Positions 54,043 to 54,528 of a DNA stretch of 54,528 nucleotides are shown one piece after another (position 1 is the first letter of the stretch; each line of letters opens with the position of its first letter). The stretch is from Alkalibacillus flavidus (GTDB taxonomy: Bacteria > Bacillota > Bacilli > Bacillales > Alkalibacillaceae), in contig NZ_JBEPMX010000015.1 in assembly GCF_040545925.1 (NCBI RefSeq), positions 1 to 54,528 on the forward strand. The letters are read 5' to 3'. The translations under genes were made by a program, and so were the position numbers. Below the pieces are notes generated by a model. That model made no database searches. It worked only from the letters and a program-made list of their open reading frames with translations, and had not been told where the DNA came from.

Positions 54043-54342
54043 ATGAAACGATTATTGTTAAGTTTGGATCATTTTATGCTGCAATGTGATGCTAAAAATT
54101 TGAGTCCAAAAACACTCAAGAGTTATGATCAATCACTAAAATTATTTCTACATTATGTACATCATGAACATGAGATCAATGAAGTGGATAAAATAAAAAC
54201 TTTTCACATTAGAAGTTATATTAAGTACCTGAAAGAACGAGGTAAATACAACACCATTACTTCTAATGAAAAGTATTTAGAAAAAACTTATCAAGATAGA
54301 AGGCAAGACATTGGAGAGAGTGTAAAAAATGATAATGTGTAA
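54043..54342 (+). pseudogene. Truncated tyrosine recombinase (N-terminal SAM-like domain only)
   Basis: A 99-residue frame starting after AAAGGAGG. Residues 5-72 (FMLQCDAKNLSPKTLKSYDQ, RSYIKYLKERGKYNT) look like the N-terminal core-binding domain of phage-type integrases. The C-terminal catalytic domain with the R-H-R-Y residues is missing, and neither other forward frame restores it in the next 150 nt. It is most likely a remnant of an integrated element next to spo0A; a free-standing protein is less likely. Confidence 0.7.
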
Positions 54343-54403
54343 ATTAATAGAAAGGAGGGTAGTTAATTAGTACTAAAAATTATAATAATGAGAGGGGATA
54401 ATT

Positions 54404-54460
54404 ATGAAAAAAGCATTAATTATTGTATCAACTTGTATTTTGCAAGAGAAAAATACATAG
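54404..54460 (+). pseudogene. Broken small secreted-peptide-like gene
   Basis: A good ribosome binding site (GAGAGGGGAT) precedes an 18-codon frame MKKALIIVSTCILQEKNT. The start resembles a signal peptide that stops abruptly in its hydrophobic core, as if foreign sequence joined near 54436-54445. It could also be a chance frame. Confidence 0.35.
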
Positions 54461-54488
54461 TTTTGCAATCAAAAATACATAAGATTGC
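54442..54488. repeat. Short direct repeat and inverted repeat near window end
   Basis: GCAAGAGAAAAATACAT (54442-54458) and GCAATCAAAAATACAT (54465-54480) repeat with a 23-nt period. GCAATC (54465-54470) and GATTGC (54483-54488) form an inverted pair. This may be the end of an insertion element continuing beyond the window. Confidence 0.4.
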
Positions 54489-54528
54489 CAGCCCTTTTTC
54501 GCTATTCTTGATTAGATAGTGCGTGCTT

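Noticed and set aside
1..54528. CRISPR arrays, toxin-antitoxin or restriction-modification systems
   Set aside because: No regularly spaced repeats and no such protein families were recognised in the window.

Overview
The window is a low-GC Firmicutes chromosome segment, most like a spore-forming Bacillaceae. It carries the whole spoIIIA operon, spoIVB and spo0A, a com pilus operon, and long runs of genes in the same order as the yqg/yqh/yqi region of Bacillus subtilis (sodA-yqgE-pbpA; gluP-yqgQ; the comG operon; gcvT-gcvPA-gcvPB-yqhL; aroQ-papA-efp-spoIIIA-accBC-yqhY-nusB-folD-xseAB-ispA-dxs-tlyA-ahrC-recN-spoIVB-spo0A). An OLE RNA with its OapA partner points to a halophilic, alkaliphilic or otherwise extremophilic member; the species cannot be named from this sequence alone.

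Layout. 1-6.4 kb: an SDR oxidoreductase, Mn/Fe superoxide dismutase, an MFS carrier, a class B penicillin-binding protein, 5-FTHF cyclo-ligase and ribosomal protein L33. 6.5-14.4 kb: two small membrane-anchored proteins, rhomboid protease GluP, YqgQ, a lipoteichoic-acid-synthase-type enzyme, a FetAB-like ABC pair, a metallo-beta-lactamase-fold hydrolase, two tiny membrane proteins and tRNA-Gln. 14.4-18.3 kb (minus): a complete comGA-GG pseudopilus operon, facing away from aroK. 19-21.4 kb (minus): YqhG and the SNF2-type helicase YqhH. 21.5-26.2 kb: a tandem glycine riboswitch controlling the glycine cleavage genes, then rhodanese YqhL. 26.3-30.6 kb: an adenosylcobalamin-dependent ribonucleotide reductase gene (nrdJ). 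30.6-33.7 kb: YqhP, YqhR, AroQ, PapA and EF-P. 33.8-39 kb: spoIIIAA-AH. 39-45.3 kb: accBC, an Asp23-family gene, nusB, folD, xseAB and ispA. 45.3-51.6 kb: OLE RNA, oapA, dxs, tlyA, ahrC and recN. 51.7-53.9 kb: spoIVB and spo0A. 53.9-54.5 kb: a decayed accessory patch with an integrase remnant.

Two features stand out. First, nrdJ is interrupted twice. A 425-nt group I intron (27243-27667) has readable P, Q, R and S elements, a P1 helix with the 5' exon and a perfect P10 with the 3' exon. A 376-residue LAGLIDADG intein (28307-29434) sits directly before the presumed radical cysteine. One enzyme therefore depends on RNA splicing and then protein splicing, and its promoter carries two NrdR-type boxes 32 bp apart. 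Second, the OLE RNA (about 45372-45976) has its own sigma-A-like promoter, followed by oapA in the ispA-ole-oapA-dxs order.

Regulatory sites readable by eye include a near-consensus FapR operator before accBC, a sigma-E-like promoter before spoIIIAA, a sigma-H-type promoter with three 0A boxes before spo0A, and many intrinsic terminators, several placed to serve convergent genes. Most of the window is ordinary core genome. Nothing here is clearly a new defence or biosynthetic system; the best candidates for further attention are the doubly interrupted nrdJ, the OLE locus and the FapR-accBC link.
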